64,000 nt of DNA from Epilithonimonas hispanica. Its GTDB lineage: Bacteria; Bacteroidota; Bacteroidia; Flavobacteriales; Weeksellaceae. Shown here one piece after another: positions 34,052 to 42,848 of the stretch. The stretch covers positions 35,952 through 99,951 of the forward strand of contig NZ_QNUG01000014.1 of NCBI RefSeq assembly GCF_003385395.1, given 5' to 3'. The notes below the pieces were generated by a model. That model searched no databases. It saw only the letters and a program-made list of their open reading frames with translations, and was not told where the DNA came from. Within the stretch, counting starts at the first letter, position 1; every line of letters begins with the position of its first letter. The translations under genes were made by a program, and so were the position numbers.

Positions 34052-34915
34052 ATGAAAAGACCATCATACGCCAGCGATAAAGTTTTAAAAGAATTCATCA
34101 GAACCGCTTTGGAAGAAGACATCCAAAACGGTGATCATTCTACACTTTCAACCATTCCGAAAGATTTGGAACAGAAAGCTCAACTTTTGGTAAAAGAAAA
34201 CTGTATTTTGGCAGGTGTTGAATTGGCGGAAATTATTTTCAAATCGTTTGATAAAAATCTTAACGTTGAAGTTTTTATTAAAGATGGCGAATCTGCAAAA
34301 AAAGGTGATGTTGCTTTTGTAGTAACAGGAAAAGCAAGGTCAATTTTATCAACTGAACGTTTGGTCCTTAATTGCATGCAAAGAATGAGCGGAATTGCAA
34401 CATTGACACACGATTGGGATTCCAGATTAGTTGGAACAAAAACGAAACTTCTCGACACAAGAAAAACCACACCGAATTTCCGAGTTTGTGAAAAATGGGC
34501 CGTTGCCATTGGTGGAGGAACCAATCATAGATACGGACTTTATGATATGATAATGCTGAAAGACAATCACATTGATTATAACGGAAGTATTACCAACGCG
34601 GTGAAAATGGCGAAAGATTACGTCAAAAAAAATAAACTCAAACTTAAAATAGAAGTGGAAACCCGTAATCTTGATGAGGTTGAAGAAGCTGTAAAATCTG
34701 GCGCAGATAGAATTATGTTTGACAATATGGATGTCGAGACAATGATCAAAGCCGTAAAGATTGTAAACGGAAGATCTGAAACCGAAGCAAGCGGCGGAAT
34801 TACACGTGAGGTGTTAAATTCGGTAGCGAAAACTGGCGTAAATTTTATCTCAGCAGGCGCTTTAACCCACTCTTCGAGCAATATCGACCTGAGTCTCAAG
34901 GCTTTAAAAAATTAA
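34052..34915 (+). CDS. nadC: Nicotinate-nucleotide pyrophosphorylase (carboxylating)
   Basis: A 287-residue type II phosphoribosyltransferase that converts quinolinate and PRPP to nicotinate mononucleotide. The family segments are ALEEDIQNGDHST near 14-26, STERLVLNCMQRMSGIAT near 94-111, DTRKTTPNFR near 132, GGGTNHRYGLYDMIMLKDNH near 151 and the C-terminal EASGGIT. The start is the ATG at 34052. An upstream TTG would add 15 residues encoded by repeat-like sequence and is rejected. It forms a pathway pair with nadB. Confidence 0.95.
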   Translation: MKRPSYASDKVLKEFIRTALEEDIQNGDHSTLSTIPKDLEQKAQLLVKENCILAGVELAEIIFKSFDKNLNVEVFIKDGESAKKGDVAFVVTGKARSILSTERLVLNCMQRMSGIATLTHDWDSRLVGTKTKLLDTRKTTPNFRVCEKWAVAIGGGTNHRYGLYDMIMLKDNHIDYNGSITNAVKMAKDYVKKNKLKLKIEVETRNLDEVEEAVKSGADRIMFDNMDVETMIKAVKIVNGRSETEASGGITREVLNSVAKTGVNFISAGALTHSSSNIDLSLKALKN

Positions 34916-34975
34916 CAATCCATTAACATCTCTTATCTTTTTTTTTAAGACTTTTGCGTCATAAATCTTAAATAA

Positions 34976-37567
34976 ATGAAAATGTTATCGAAAAAAACAT
35001 CATTAGCCTTAATGCTAACGATGAGTACAGCAAGCTTTTACTTTGCTCAATCCACGCAGGATACATTATCAAAAGACACTCAAATTGAAGAAGTAATTCT
35101 TAAAGGTGTTACTGATATTGCAAAAGACAGAAAAACGCCTGTTGCCGTTTCGACTATTAAATCAGCCCAAATTATTGAAAGATTAGGGAATCGTGAACTT
35201 CCAGAAATTCTCAACACAACTCCATCTGTCTATGCCACAAAAAGCGGAGGTGGTTTTGGCGATGGAGGACTAGTTATGCGAGGATTCGAATCTAGAAACA
35301 TCGCTGTAATGGTAAATGGTATGCCAGTAAATGACATGGAAGGAGGTACAGTTTATTTTTCTAACTGGACTGGATTATCAGACGTCACAAGTACTCTACA
35401 GGTTCAGAGAGGTTTGGGCTCTTCCAAATTAGCAATTGCCTCAGTGGGAGGAACTGTTAATTTTTTAACACGCTCTGCCGATATGAAAAAAGGAGGTGTT
35501 ATAAGATTAGGAGTTGGGAATAATGATTATTTAAAAACATCTTTTGCTTACAATACAGGTAAATCAGAAGACGGTTGGGCTACTTCTTTTTTGATGAGCA
35601 GACAGGCTGGATCAACTTATATTCAGAATTCTGAATATGAATCTTATGCATATTATTTTGCACTAGGTTATAAACCTAATGAAAAACATAATTTGCAATT
35701 TATGATTACTTCCGCTCCTCAATGGCACGATCAAAGAACTTATGCTCCAACAATTAATAATTTCATCAAGTTTAATCCTGATCACGACGGCTCTCCAGAT
35801 AGAACATACAACTCTGATTTCGGTTACAGAACTGATGTAAATGGTAATAGAATAGCAATTGCTAACCGTTCAAATTATTATTCTAAGCCTGTAATGATGT
35901 TAAACTGGGATTGGGCGATGAATGAAAAATCTACTTTGAGTACTGTATTATATATGTCGAATGGTAGAGGTGGAGGAACTGGTGATATTGGTTCTGTTGG
36001 AGGCAAAGGTATGTCTACTTTCTATGATGCAGAAGGACATTATGACTATGATAAAATATTTGCAGCAAATGCTGCGGTAAACGTAAATGCATCCGGTGCA
36101 AGAAGCACACTAGTAAGAAGAGCCTCCATAAACTCTCATAACTGGTATGGTATTCTATCAAATTTCCAACATAAAATCAATGATAACTGGAACTTTTCAG
36201 TAGGAACAGACGATCGTTATTATTATGGATATCATTATCAAGTTGTCTCTGACCTTTACGGTGCTTCGGGATACAAAGATGCGACCAACGCTAATATTGC
36301 TCCAAATGTTGTAAGTGCCCTTTACGATTATAAAAAGCTAAGCTGGAATCCTTTCGGAGGCTCTGTTGCTCCAATGAATGAAAGAATTGGTTACAGTAAT
36401 GATGGAGAAGTTCTTTGGTACAGTGGATTTGGGCAGCTAGAATATTCAACAGACAAATTATCTGCTTTTGTTCAAGGATCGGTTTCTAATCAGTCTTATC
36501 AAAGAATTGACAATTTTGTTCAAAATGGAATTACTATACAACAGAATCAAACTGTAAATACAAAATCTGGATTTAAAGATCTAGTTGGATTTAACGTCAA
36601 AGGGGGAGCAAACTATAACATAAATGAAGTTCATAATGTATTTGCTAACATTGGTTATTATAGTAAACAGCCTTTCTTCAACTCTGTATATCCAAGTAAT
36701 AGACAAGTTGTAAATCCAACATTAACCAATGAAAAAATATTCTCTGCTGAGTTAGGATATGGCTTCAGAACTCCAAAATTAAATGCTAATGTGAACGTTT
36801 ACAGAACACAATGGGGTGATAGATGGATGAGAAGAACAGGTTTAACTCACACGCTTGTAGATGGATCTACAATACAAGGTTACTCAGAAGTAAGTGGCGT
36901 TAAAGAAATACACCAAGGTGTAGAATTCGATGGTGTTTACAAAGCATTTTCTTTCTTAGAATTCCAAGGAATGTTCTCTTGGGGAGATTATTTTTATGAA
37001 GGCAATGCCACAGGAGCAAATTTTGATGACAACAACAACCCTGTGACTGTTGCAGGTGGCACTAACACAAACGAGCTATACTTAGACAAAGTAAAAGTTG
37101 GAGGAACAAGTAATAATAGCATTCCGCAAATGACAGCTTCTCTTGGGGCAACACTAAAACCCGTTAAAGATCTTGACATTTATGGTACGTGGAACTATGT
37201 TGGAAAAGTTTATGCAACAATGGATGCTGCAACATTTACAAAAGCAGGTAACCAAGCGTTAAAATTACCCGATTTTAACCTATTCGACCTTGGAGCTTCT
37301 TACAAAATTAGACTAAAAGATAGTGCTCAATATTTTACAATTGGTGCAAATGTTTATAATTTATTTGACACTACCTACATCCAAGATGGAGCAACTAACA
37401 TTAAAACAAAACAGTTATCAGATTTCACTGACAGTGCAACTGCTGGAACTGCTCAACAACAATATTCAGCTTATCAAGCAACTCTTTACAAAGGTTTAGA
37501 TCCTTCAAACAGAGTATTCTTCGGTTTTGGAAGAACCTGGTCAGCAACATTATCTTTCAACTTCTAA
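34976..37567 (+). CDS. TonB-dependent outer membrane receptor
   Basis: An 863-residue outer membrane receptor. A signal peptide ends near residue 24 (ASFYFAQ). The plug domain covers about 45-165 (TPVAVSTI, IIERLGNRELPEILNTTPSVYATKSGGGFGDGG, GLGSSKLAIASVGGTVNFLTR). The rest is a 22-strand barrel ending with an aromatic SATLSFNF terminus. The N-terminal carboxypeptidase-like domain common in this phylum is missing. The substrate is not evident, and no SusD partner lies nearby. It is monocistronic and ends in a hairpin terminator. Confidence 0.92.
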   Translation: MKMLSKKTSLALMLTMSTASFYFAQSTQDTLSKDTQIEEVILKGVTDIAKDRKTPVAVSTIKSAQIIERLGNRELPEILNTTPSVYATKSGGGFGDGGLVMRGFESRNIAVMVNGMPVNDMEGGTVYFSNWTGLSDVTSTLQVQRGLGSSKLAIASVGGTVNFLTRSADMKKGGVIRLGVGNNDYLKTSFAYNTGKSEDGWATSFLMSRQAGSTYIQNSEYESYAYYFALGYKPNEKHNLQFMITSAPQWHDQRTYAPTINNFIKFNPDHDGSPDRTYNSDFGYRTDVNGNRIAIANRSNYYSKPVMMLNWDWAMNEKSTLSTVLYMSNGRGGGTGDIGSVGGKGMSTFYDAEGHYDYDKIFAANAAVNVNASGARSTLVRRASINSHNWYGILSNFQHKINDNWNFSVGTDDRYYYGYHYQVVSDLYGASGYKDATNANIAPNVVSALYDYKKLSWNPFGGSVAPMNERIGYSNDGEVLWYSGFGQLEYSTDKLSAFVQGSVSNQSYQRIDNFVQNGITIQQNQTVNTKSGFKDLVGFNVKGGANYNINEVHNVFANIGYYSKQPFFNSVYPSNRQVVNPTLTNEKIFSAELGYGFRTPKLNANVNVYRTQWGDRWMRRTGLTHTLVDGSTIQGYSEVSGVKEIHQGVEFDGVYKAFSFLEFQGMFSWGDYFYEGNATGANFDDNNNPVTVAGGTNTNELYLDKVKVGGTSNNSIPQMTASLGATLKPVKDLDIYGTWNYVGKVYATMDAATFTKAGNQALKLPDFNLFDLGASYKIRLKDSAQYFTIGANVYNLFDTTYIQDGATNIKTKQLSDFTDSATAGTAQQQYSAYQATLYKGLDPSNRVFFGFGRTWSATLSFNF

Positions 37568-37595
37568 AAATTAGATTAATATTTAATTATAACTC

Positions 37596-37624
37596 AAATC
37601 CCGGCAATCTGTCGGGATTTTTCT
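37596..37624 (+). terminator. Terminator of the TonB receptor gene
   Basis: An 8-bp GC-rich stem (37596-37603 with 37613-37620) is followed by a T-run. The U-tract merges into the next gene's -7 box. Confidence 0.85.
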
Positions 37625-37631
37625 ATCTTTG
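37624..37631 (+). promoter_or_regulatory. -7 promoter box of the small membrane protein gene
   Basis: TATCTTTG matches TAnnTTTG, starts at the end of the preceding terminator and lies 18 nt before the ATG at 37650. Confidence 0.6.
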
Positions 37632-37649
37632 CTTTTCAAAAATCTGGAT

Positions 37650-38078
37650 ATGGAAATTTATAACATTCTTTTGCACGCACACAAAGGCTTCGCTTATCTT
37701 GAACTTTTGCTGGTGGCTGTGTTTTTAGTGCTTTTGGTTGTAACAATGTTTGGTTACAGCGGTAATATTTCAAAGGCTTTGAAAAAAGTAACATTATTTA
37801 CAATGATCTTTTTTCACATTCAATTCTTAATAGGAATTATTATGCTAATCACTAACATTACAAAAGGTTTGGATATGGGCGCAGTAATGAAAAATGCTGA
37901 TTTGAGATTCACTTATGTAGAACATCCTTTTTCAATGTTGATTGCGGCAGTATTAATGACCATCATCAACAAAAAATTCAAAACAATCGAAAAACTTACC
38001 ATTCCTATGATGTCATTAGGATTGGTTGCAATTGCGCTATTCGTATTTGCATTCCCTTGGGCAAGAGTTTTCGGATAA
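37650..38078 (+). CDS. Small four-helix membrane protein, cytochrome b-like
   Basis: A 142-residue protein with four predicted membrane helices (about 14-36, 48-68, 86-105 and 115-137). His residues lie at helix ends: H9 and H11 in LLHAHKG, one in FFHIQFLIG and one in EHPFSML. This layout recalls small flavobacterial proteins annotated as cytochrome b, but no heme motif proves that. The start is the ATG at 37650; a TTG-like start 7 codons earlier would fall inside the promoter box. It lies 32 nt before asd and may share its transcript. Confidence 0.75.
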   Translation: MEIYNILLHAHKGFAYLELLLVAVFLVLLVVTMFGYSGNISKALKKVTLFTMIFFHIQFLIGIIMLITNITKGLDMGAVMKNADLRFTYVEHPFSMLIAAVLMTIINKKFKTIEKLTIPMMSLGLVAIALFVFAFPWARVFG

Positions 38079-38110
38079 ATATTATTAACAATTTTAATTA
38101 ATTTAAAACA

Positions 38111-39100
38111 ATGAAAGTAGCTGTAGTAGGCGCAACCGGAATGGTTGGACAAGTTATGCTGAAAGTTTTGGAGGAAAGAAATCTTCCAATCACCGAATTA
38201 ATTCCTGTAGCATCAGAGAGATCTGTTGGTAAGAAGATTAAGTTTAAGGACAAGGAATTCACTATCGTTAGCATGGACGACGCTATTGCAGTCAAACCCG
38301 AGATCGCTATTTTTTCAGCCGGCGGGGGAACTTCTTTGGAAGTTGCTCCAAAATTTGCCGAAGTTGGAACAGTAGTGATCGATAACTCATCGGCTTGGAG
38401 AATGGACCCGACTAAGAAATTGGTGGTTCCGGAAATCAATGCTAATGTTTTGACAAAAGAAGATAAAATCATTGCTAACCCAAATTGTTCTACAATCCAA
38501 TTGGTAATGGTTCTTCACCCATTGAATCAAAAATACGACATCAAAAGAGTTGTAGTTTCTACTTATCAGTCTGTAACTGGAACTGGTAAAGCAGCTGTTG
38601 ATCAATTGAATTCTGAGATTAAAGGAGAAACTCCTGAAAAAGTTTATCCTTACCAAATCTTCAAAAATGCATTGCCACATTGCGATGTTTTTGCGGATGA
38701 CGATTACACCAAAGAGGAAATTAAATTGATGAAAGAGCCTAAGAAAATCCTAGGTGATGATACTTTCAATTTGACTGCAACCGCAGTAAGAGTTCCTGTA
38801 CAAGGTGGACATTCTGAAAGTGTTAATATCGAATTCGAAAATGAATTTGATCTTGAAGAGGTGAGAAAAATCCTTTCCGAAACGCCTGGCGTTACACTTC
38901 AAGACGATGTGAGAAATAATGAGTATCCAATGCCTTTATATTCTGAAGGAAAAGACGACGTTTTTGTAGGAAGAATCAGACGAGATCTCTCACAGCCAAA
39001 AACTCTTAATCTCTGGATTGTGGCAGACAATCTCCGAAAGGGTGCTGCTACCAACGCAGTTCAGATTGCGGAATATCTGGTTGAAAACAACTTAGTATAA
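38111..39100 (+). CDS. asd: Aspartate-semialdehyde dehydrogenase
   Basis: A 329-residue NADPH enzyme that reduces aspartyl phosphate to the semialdehyde, a branch point to Lys/diaminopimelate, Thr and Met. The N-terminal VAVVGATGMVGQVML is the dinucleotide site. The active-site Cys lies in NPNCSTIQLVM at about residue 126. The C-terminal PVQGGHSESVNIEF segment carries catalytic residues. Length is typical. A near-perfect palindromic terminator follows. Its product feeds the diaminopimelate used by MurE in this window. Confidence 0.96.
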   Translation: MKVAVVGATGMVGQVMLKVLEERNLPITELIPVASERSVGKKIKFKDKEFTIVSMDDAIAVKPEIAIFSAGGGTSLEVAPKFAEVGTVVIDNSSAWRMDPTKKLVVPEINANVLTKEDKIIANPNCSTIQLVMVLHPLNQKYDIKRVVVSTYQSVTGTGKAAVDQLNSEIKGETPEKVYPYQIFKNALPHCDVFADDDYTKEEIKLMKEPKKILGDDTFNLTATAVRVPVQGGHSESVNIEFENEFDLEEVRKILSETPGVTLQDDVRNNEYPMPLYSEGKDDVFVGRIRRDLSQPKTLNLWIVADNLRKGAATNAVQIAEYLVENNLV

Positions 39101-39113
39101 ACTAACAAAATCT

Positions 39114-39147
39114 AAAGAATCTTCGAAATTTCGAAGATTCTTTTTTT
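39114..39147 (+). terminator. Palindromic terminator after asd
   Basis: A perfect 30-bp palindrome (39114-39143) runs into a T-run. Only 4 nt separate the T-run from the ATG of the next gene. Confidence 0.85.
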
Positions 39148-39151
39148 AGCA

Positions 39152-40144
39152 ATGAAAACAAATAAAAAAACAAATTCCAATATTGCTTTTCAGAAATGGA
39201 TTGCCGTTGTCGGTATTATCCTTTTCGTTGGAAAAGTAATCGCATGGAAACTGACCAATTCTGACGCTGTATTTTCTGATGCTATGGAAAGTATCGTGAA
39301 TGTCATCAGTGCTTTTCTTGGGCTTTATTCTTTATATCTTGCCGCAAAACCAAAAGATGAAAACCATCCTTACGGACACGGAAAAGTCGAATTTGTAACA
39401 TCCGCTATTGAAGGTTCTTTGATTAGTATTGCTGGTGTAATGATTATCTATGAGGGAACCAATAGCTTGATTTCTGGAAAAGTTCTTAGTAAACTTGATT
39501 TAGGAATTTGGATTATTGCGGCAACGGCTATTGTCAATTACATTATTGGTTATATCTCGATTCGGAAAGGGAAAAGAGAGAATTCTATTGTTTTGATTTC
39601 TTCTGGGAAACACCTTCAATCCGACACTATTACAACTTTGGGTGTTGTTTTAAGCTTAGTCTTAGTGTATTTCACAAAATTGATCTGGTTAGATTCTGTT
39701 GTAGCGTTAATTTTTGGCTTTTACATTATTATTTTAGGCTACAAAATCATTAGAAAATCTCTAAGCGGAATAATGGATGAAGCTGATCCAGAGATGCTTG
39801 AAAGATTAGCGACTTTCCTTAATGAAAACAGAAAACCAGAGTGGATTGATATTCATAATATGAAAATACAACAGTTTGGGAGCCGACTTCATATTGATGC
39901 GCATATTACTTTGCCTTGGTATTTCGAACTAAGAACAGCTCACAACGAGATGGAAGAAGTCATCAAGCTTATTGCAAAAAACACCGATAGAAAAGTGGAA
40001 TTCAATTTTCATATGGATGATTGTAAACCGACTTCCTGCGCAATATGCCAAGTCGAGAACTGCCCTGTTCGCCAACATATTTTCACAAAAAAAATAGATT
40101 GGAATGGTGAGAATATTTCTCAGCCAGATAAACATAATTCATAG
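39152..40144 (+). CDS. Cation diffusion facilitator transporter
   Basis: A 330-residue CDF-family exporter of divalent metals such as Zn, with six membrane helices in about 1-205. The metal-site residues are visible as SDAMES near 46 and HPYGHGKVE near 72-80, and SDTITTLGVV near 155 in helix V. A cytoplasmic ferredoxin-like domain follows (HIDAHITLPW). The last 30 residues add a Cys cluster, C-x4-C-x2-C-x4-C, not part of the basic CDF fold. The start lies only 4 nt after the asd terminator and no promoter box is seen between. Confidence 0.93.
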   Translation: MKTNKKTNSNIAFQKWIAVVGIILFVGKVIAWKLTNSDAVFSDAMESIVNVISAFLGLYSLYLAAKPKDENHPYGHGKVEFVTSAIEGSLISIAGVMIIYEGTNSLISGKVLSKLDLGIWIIAATAIVNYIIGYISIRKGKRENSIVLISSGKHLQSDTITTLGVVLSLVLVYFTKLIWLDSVVALIFGFYIIILGYKIIRKSLSGIMDEADPEMLERLATFLNENRKPEWIDIHNMKIQQFGSRLHIDAHITLPWYFELRTAHNEMEEVIKLIAKNTDRKVEFNFHMDDCKPTSCAICQVENCPVRQHIFTKKIDWNGENISQPDKHNS

Positions 40145-40155
40145 AATATATAGAT

Positions 40156-40190
40156 AAAAAACCCGACTCACTAGCTGAGTCGGTTTTTTT
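40156..40190. terminator. Bidirectional terminator, CDF gene and T9SS cargo gene
   Basis: An 8-bp GC-rich stem (40163-40170 with 40176-40183) lies between A6 and T7 runs, between converging genes. Confidence 0.88.
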
Positions 40191-40206
40191 ATAAAAATTA
40201 AAAATA

Positions 40207-41166
40207 TTATTTTTTAATAAATTTTGTAGATAATAGCTTGCCTTCTGCTGTTGTTACATTAATAAAGTAAACACCTTTTGATAAAGCAGAAATATTTATT
40301 TTATCCCCTTTTGCTGTTAAAACTTTTTTACCATCCGAAGAAAAAACATCTGAAGATTGTACTTTCTGAGCTTTTGCTAATATAAAAAGTTGATCTGCAT
40401 TTTGCGCCACAGTTAAATCCTTAACAGAATTATATACCTCACCAACTCCCATTGTTGTTTCGCCTTCTATACTAAAAGCTAAACCATCAAATGAAGAATC
40501 TCCTGTTAATAAAGAAATATCTGTCCAATCAGTAGCACCAGCACCAAACGCATTTTGTGGATCTACAAGCTTCGCTTCAGTATCTGTAACTGTTCCTGTA
40601 TACCAATTCCATCTAGTAGCTGCTGTATAAGCCGTTATATTAACTTTAGGTGAAAAAACCAACCAATATTTTGTATTAGCTTGTAAAGCAACTGGACTTC
40701 CATTAGCAGCTGCTAAATCTACAGTAAAAACAAAACTTCCTGCAGATGGGTTATTGATAGTATATACAGAAGAGGGAGCACTTACGTCAACTTTCGCTAC
40801 ATAAGCATTAGAATCTCCAGGAATACCAGAAGGCTGACCTCCATTATCCGTATAAATATATAGCATAATACCAGTACACAAAGTAGATAAGCTATTTTGA
40901 TTTTGAAAACCAGAAATATTAATCTTTGAAACATCTGCAGATTCAGTAAGCGTAAAATCATCCGCAACAGTTACGAAATTACCATTAGATAAAACATCAG
41001 AAACAATTCCACTAGTTCCTGAAATTTCCTGTTCATACAAAACTGCTTTAGTACTTTTTAAAATATCTACATTCGTAGTATCTAATGAAACAGCACTTAA
41101 TTTTTCCTGCGCATTTACGGTTGATAAAACAAAAAGAGAAGCTGCTAAAAAATAGATTTTTTTCAT
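40207..41166 (-). CDS. Type IX secretion cargo protein with C-terminal sorting domain
   Basis: A 319-residue secreted protein. The signal peptide ends STVNAQ near residue 20. The body (about 20-235) is beta-rich, with SGTSGIVSDVLSNGNFVTVADDFTL and a strand region ending FDGLAFSIEG, similar to domains in secreted flavobacterial proteins of unknown role. Residues about 245-319 are a T9SS sorting domain ending STKFIKK, though the usual YPNP motif is degenerate here. It is monocistronic. It probably ends on the cell surface; its ligand or enzyme activity is unknown. Confidence 0.82.
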   Translation of the reverse strand: MKKIYFLAASLFVLSTVNAQEKLSAVSLDTTNVDILKSTKAVLYEQEISGTSGIVSDVLSNGNFVTVADDFTLTESADVSKINISGFQNQNSLSTLCTGIMLYIYTDNGGQPSGIPGDSNAYVAKVDVSAPSSVYTINNPSAGSFVFTVDLAAANGSPVALQANTKYWLVFSPKVNITAYTAATRWNWYTGTVTDTEAKLVDPQNAFGAGATDWTDISLLTGDSSFDGLAFSIEGETTMGVGEVYNSVKDLTVAQNADQLFILAKAQKVQSSDVFSSDGKKVLTAKGDKINISALSKGVYFINVTTAEGKLLSTKFIKK

Positions 41167-41531
41167 TTAAGATAATTTAATTATTTACACCAATAAATGT
41201 ATAAATTTATTTTGATTTCACAATATTTTTTGATTATTATTAAAAAAAATAACTCAAATACATTCATTTATATTTTTAACGTATTGTTCGTTTTAAATAA
41301 TCTGATTTTAAGTAATAATGATTTTTGATATTAACCCAGAAATATTTTGTATAATTTATTTTGACCAAAAATAGATCATAAAGTAAGAGATTAAAACTTC
41401 AATGTTCTATAATGTATCGTAACTATTTTATGGTAAAAATAAATTACGAATAAACTTTCAAATGAATAACATTATCCTTTTCATAGCATCACACAACAAG
41501 GATTTTGAATATTTTGTTAATTACAAAAAAC
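41167..41531. other. Gene-free AT-rich spacer
   Basis: These 365 bp lie upstream of the T9SS cargo gene and downstream of the exosortase companion gene. I see no ORF longer than about 26 codons with support, no RNA gene and no exact TAnnTTTG box. A near match (TACATTTA) lies on the minus strand about 27 nt before the cargo ATG. Confidence 0.5.
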
Positions 41532-41954
41532 TTAGTCATTAACCTTTTTTCTGTAATAAAAAATAGGAATTAGTAGAACAACTGTCAAAGGTTGGATCAC
41601 AAACCGTCTTACATAAAATGAAAACATGTATCCAATTTGAAATTTGTCATAAACACAGAATAGATAAATTGGAAATACAATCACAAAAACCAATAGTATC
41701 AATACAAAAGCCTGCTTCGTCCATTCTTTATCTTTAAAAAGAAAATGAAAAATCACCAATGAAAAAAAGACATTCAGCCCAAATCTAAACAAGTGACTTA
41801 CAACTAGTTTCCCCCAAGTGAAATTTGGAAAAGTAGCAGAATGATTGGCTGTCTTGAAAAAAACAAGAAATGGATCATAAAAGAAATAATCTTCTACGCC
41901 ACGGATTGCTACCAAACCGAGAACTCCCAACAAAATACAAAAACACCTAAGCAT
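41532..41954 (-). CDS. Exosortase F-associated membrane protein
   Basis: A 140-residue membrane protein with four predicted helices. It matches the small protein that accompanies exosortase XrtF in flavobacteria, with the RGVEDYFFYDPFLVFFK segment near 19-36 and a basic C-terminus with RFVIQPLTVVLLIPIFYYRKK. Its role is unknown; constant linkage suggests help in the sorting reaction. In this window it is separated from xrtF by 317 bp, wider than I would expect for a coupled pair. Confidence 0.82.
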   Translation of the reverse strand: MLRCFCILLGVLGLVAIRGVEDYFFYDPFLVFFKTANHSATFPNFTWGKLVVSHLFRFGLNVFFSLVIFHFLFKDKEWTKQAFVLILLVFVIVFPIYLFCVYDKFQIGYMFSFYVRRFVIQPLTVVLLIPIFYYRKKVND

Positions 41955-42271
41955 CTTTGTAATGTTTTAGACATAGCAATATAGAAACGTAAACGAACAT
42001 TTATAAAAAACTTAAATTGGTAAAGAAATAACAGTATGGATTTTTCAATCTATATTGATTAAAAAATAACATAAATACCCGATAAACTTAAGAAAGTAAA
42101 TTTTCTATAAATCGAATTGTAAAATATTCGAATCGGTTTGATTCAATAAGGAAATATCAGAAAGCTGAACTTTGGTAATAAATTTATTTTTCATTATTTC
42201 TAGTGTGTTAGAAAACAAAATTACAAAAATAAATATTCTAATTGCTAATAATTGAAATCCCGAACTGGAAA
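41955..42271. other. Spacer inside the exosortase locus
   Basis: This 317-bp stretch separates xrtF from its companion gene. Its right part holds a possible 56-codon ORF (42105-42275). The left part shows no gene, terminator or repeat that I can support. Confidence 0.5.
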
Positions 42272-42275
42272 TCAA
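42105..42275 (-). CDS. Possible 56-residue membrane peptide coupled to xrtF
   Basis: An open frame on the minus strand begins with TTG overlapping the xrtF stop as TTGA and runs 56 codons to TAG. The product would have one hydrophobic segment (about 9-24, LLAIRIFIFVILFSN) and a polar tail. The overlap resembles translational coupling, and the frame lies between two genes of the exosortase locus. There is no homology evidence and the region is AT-rich, so this is tentative. Confidence 0.28.
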   Translation of the reverse strand: MISSSGFQLLAIRIFIFVILFSNTLEIMKNKFITKVQLSDISLLNQTDSNILQFDL

Positions 42276-42802
42276 GATTTATCCGTCTTCTTCAATGCAA
42301 AAAACTGAATCCAGATGAGCCAAAGAACAACCACTCCACCGTAGACAATTGCAGGAAAAATGTAGTCATGACCAACCCTTTCGTATTGAGGATATTTTAT
42401 AAAAATGATATTTAGCATCACAATTCTTAAGACATTTAGGATATGAAGAATAACAAGACCAGCAAGAACATATAAAAATGTCTTTGCCCCTTTGTAAAAC
42501 GCAAAAACAAATGCAGAGAAAAGAATAACTACAGAAATCACATTGCAGCCTTCTACCATTCTGGTAGTAAACCTCCCTTCCGTTTGAAACAAGATGCTAT
42601 GAAGTTTGAGACTATCCACCAAAACTGTTGGAAATCCAAAAATACTTTGTAAAAAAGCGACTTGTTGCGCGACCCATCTTGTAAACGGATCCACCACATC
42701 GTTCTCATATTCGTTAAGATAGAATTGATACAATAATACCAAAACTATGTATACTATAACAAACCTTAATAGAATCTTCAGAACCGGCAGAAAATCTTTC
42801 AT
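42272..42802 (-). CDS. xrtF: Exosortase family protein XrtF
   Basis: A 176-residue integral membrane transpeptidase of the exosortase/archaeosortase superfamily, F type of flavobacteria. The catalytic Cys lies in VEGCNVISVVI near 83-93, the Arg in HILNVLRIVML near 121-131, and the His in RVGHDYIFPAIVYG near 142-155. About five to six membrane helices are present. It should cleave C-terminal sorting signals and attach cargo to a glycolipid. Its targets are not apparent in this window. It is divergent from the kinase-like gene at 42849. Confidence 0.88.
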   Translation of the reverse strand: MKDFLPVLKILLRFVIVYIVLVLLYQFYLNEYENDVVDPFTRWVAQQVAFLQSIFGFPTVLVDSLKLHSILFQTEGRFTTRMVEGCNVISVVILFSAFVFAFYKGAKTFLYVLAGLVILHILNVLRIVMLNIIFIKYPQYERVGHDYIFPAIVYGGVVVLWLIWIQFFALKKTDKS

Positions 42803-42836
42803 AGTTGTAAAATTACGATTTTATTCTATTATTAAT

Positions 42837-42844
42837 TAACTTTG
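42837..42844 (+). promoter_or_regulatory. -7 promoter box abutting the phosphotransferase gene
   Basis: TAACTTTG matches TAnnTTTG and ends 4 nt before the ATG at 42849. A leaderless mRNA is predicted. Confidence 0.55.
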
Positions 42845-42848
42845 CCTT

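Noticed and set aside
41167..41531. Considered as an RNA gene or riboswitch region
   Set aside because: It is plain AT-rich sequence without a GC-rich hairpin or known aptamer pattern that I can recognise.
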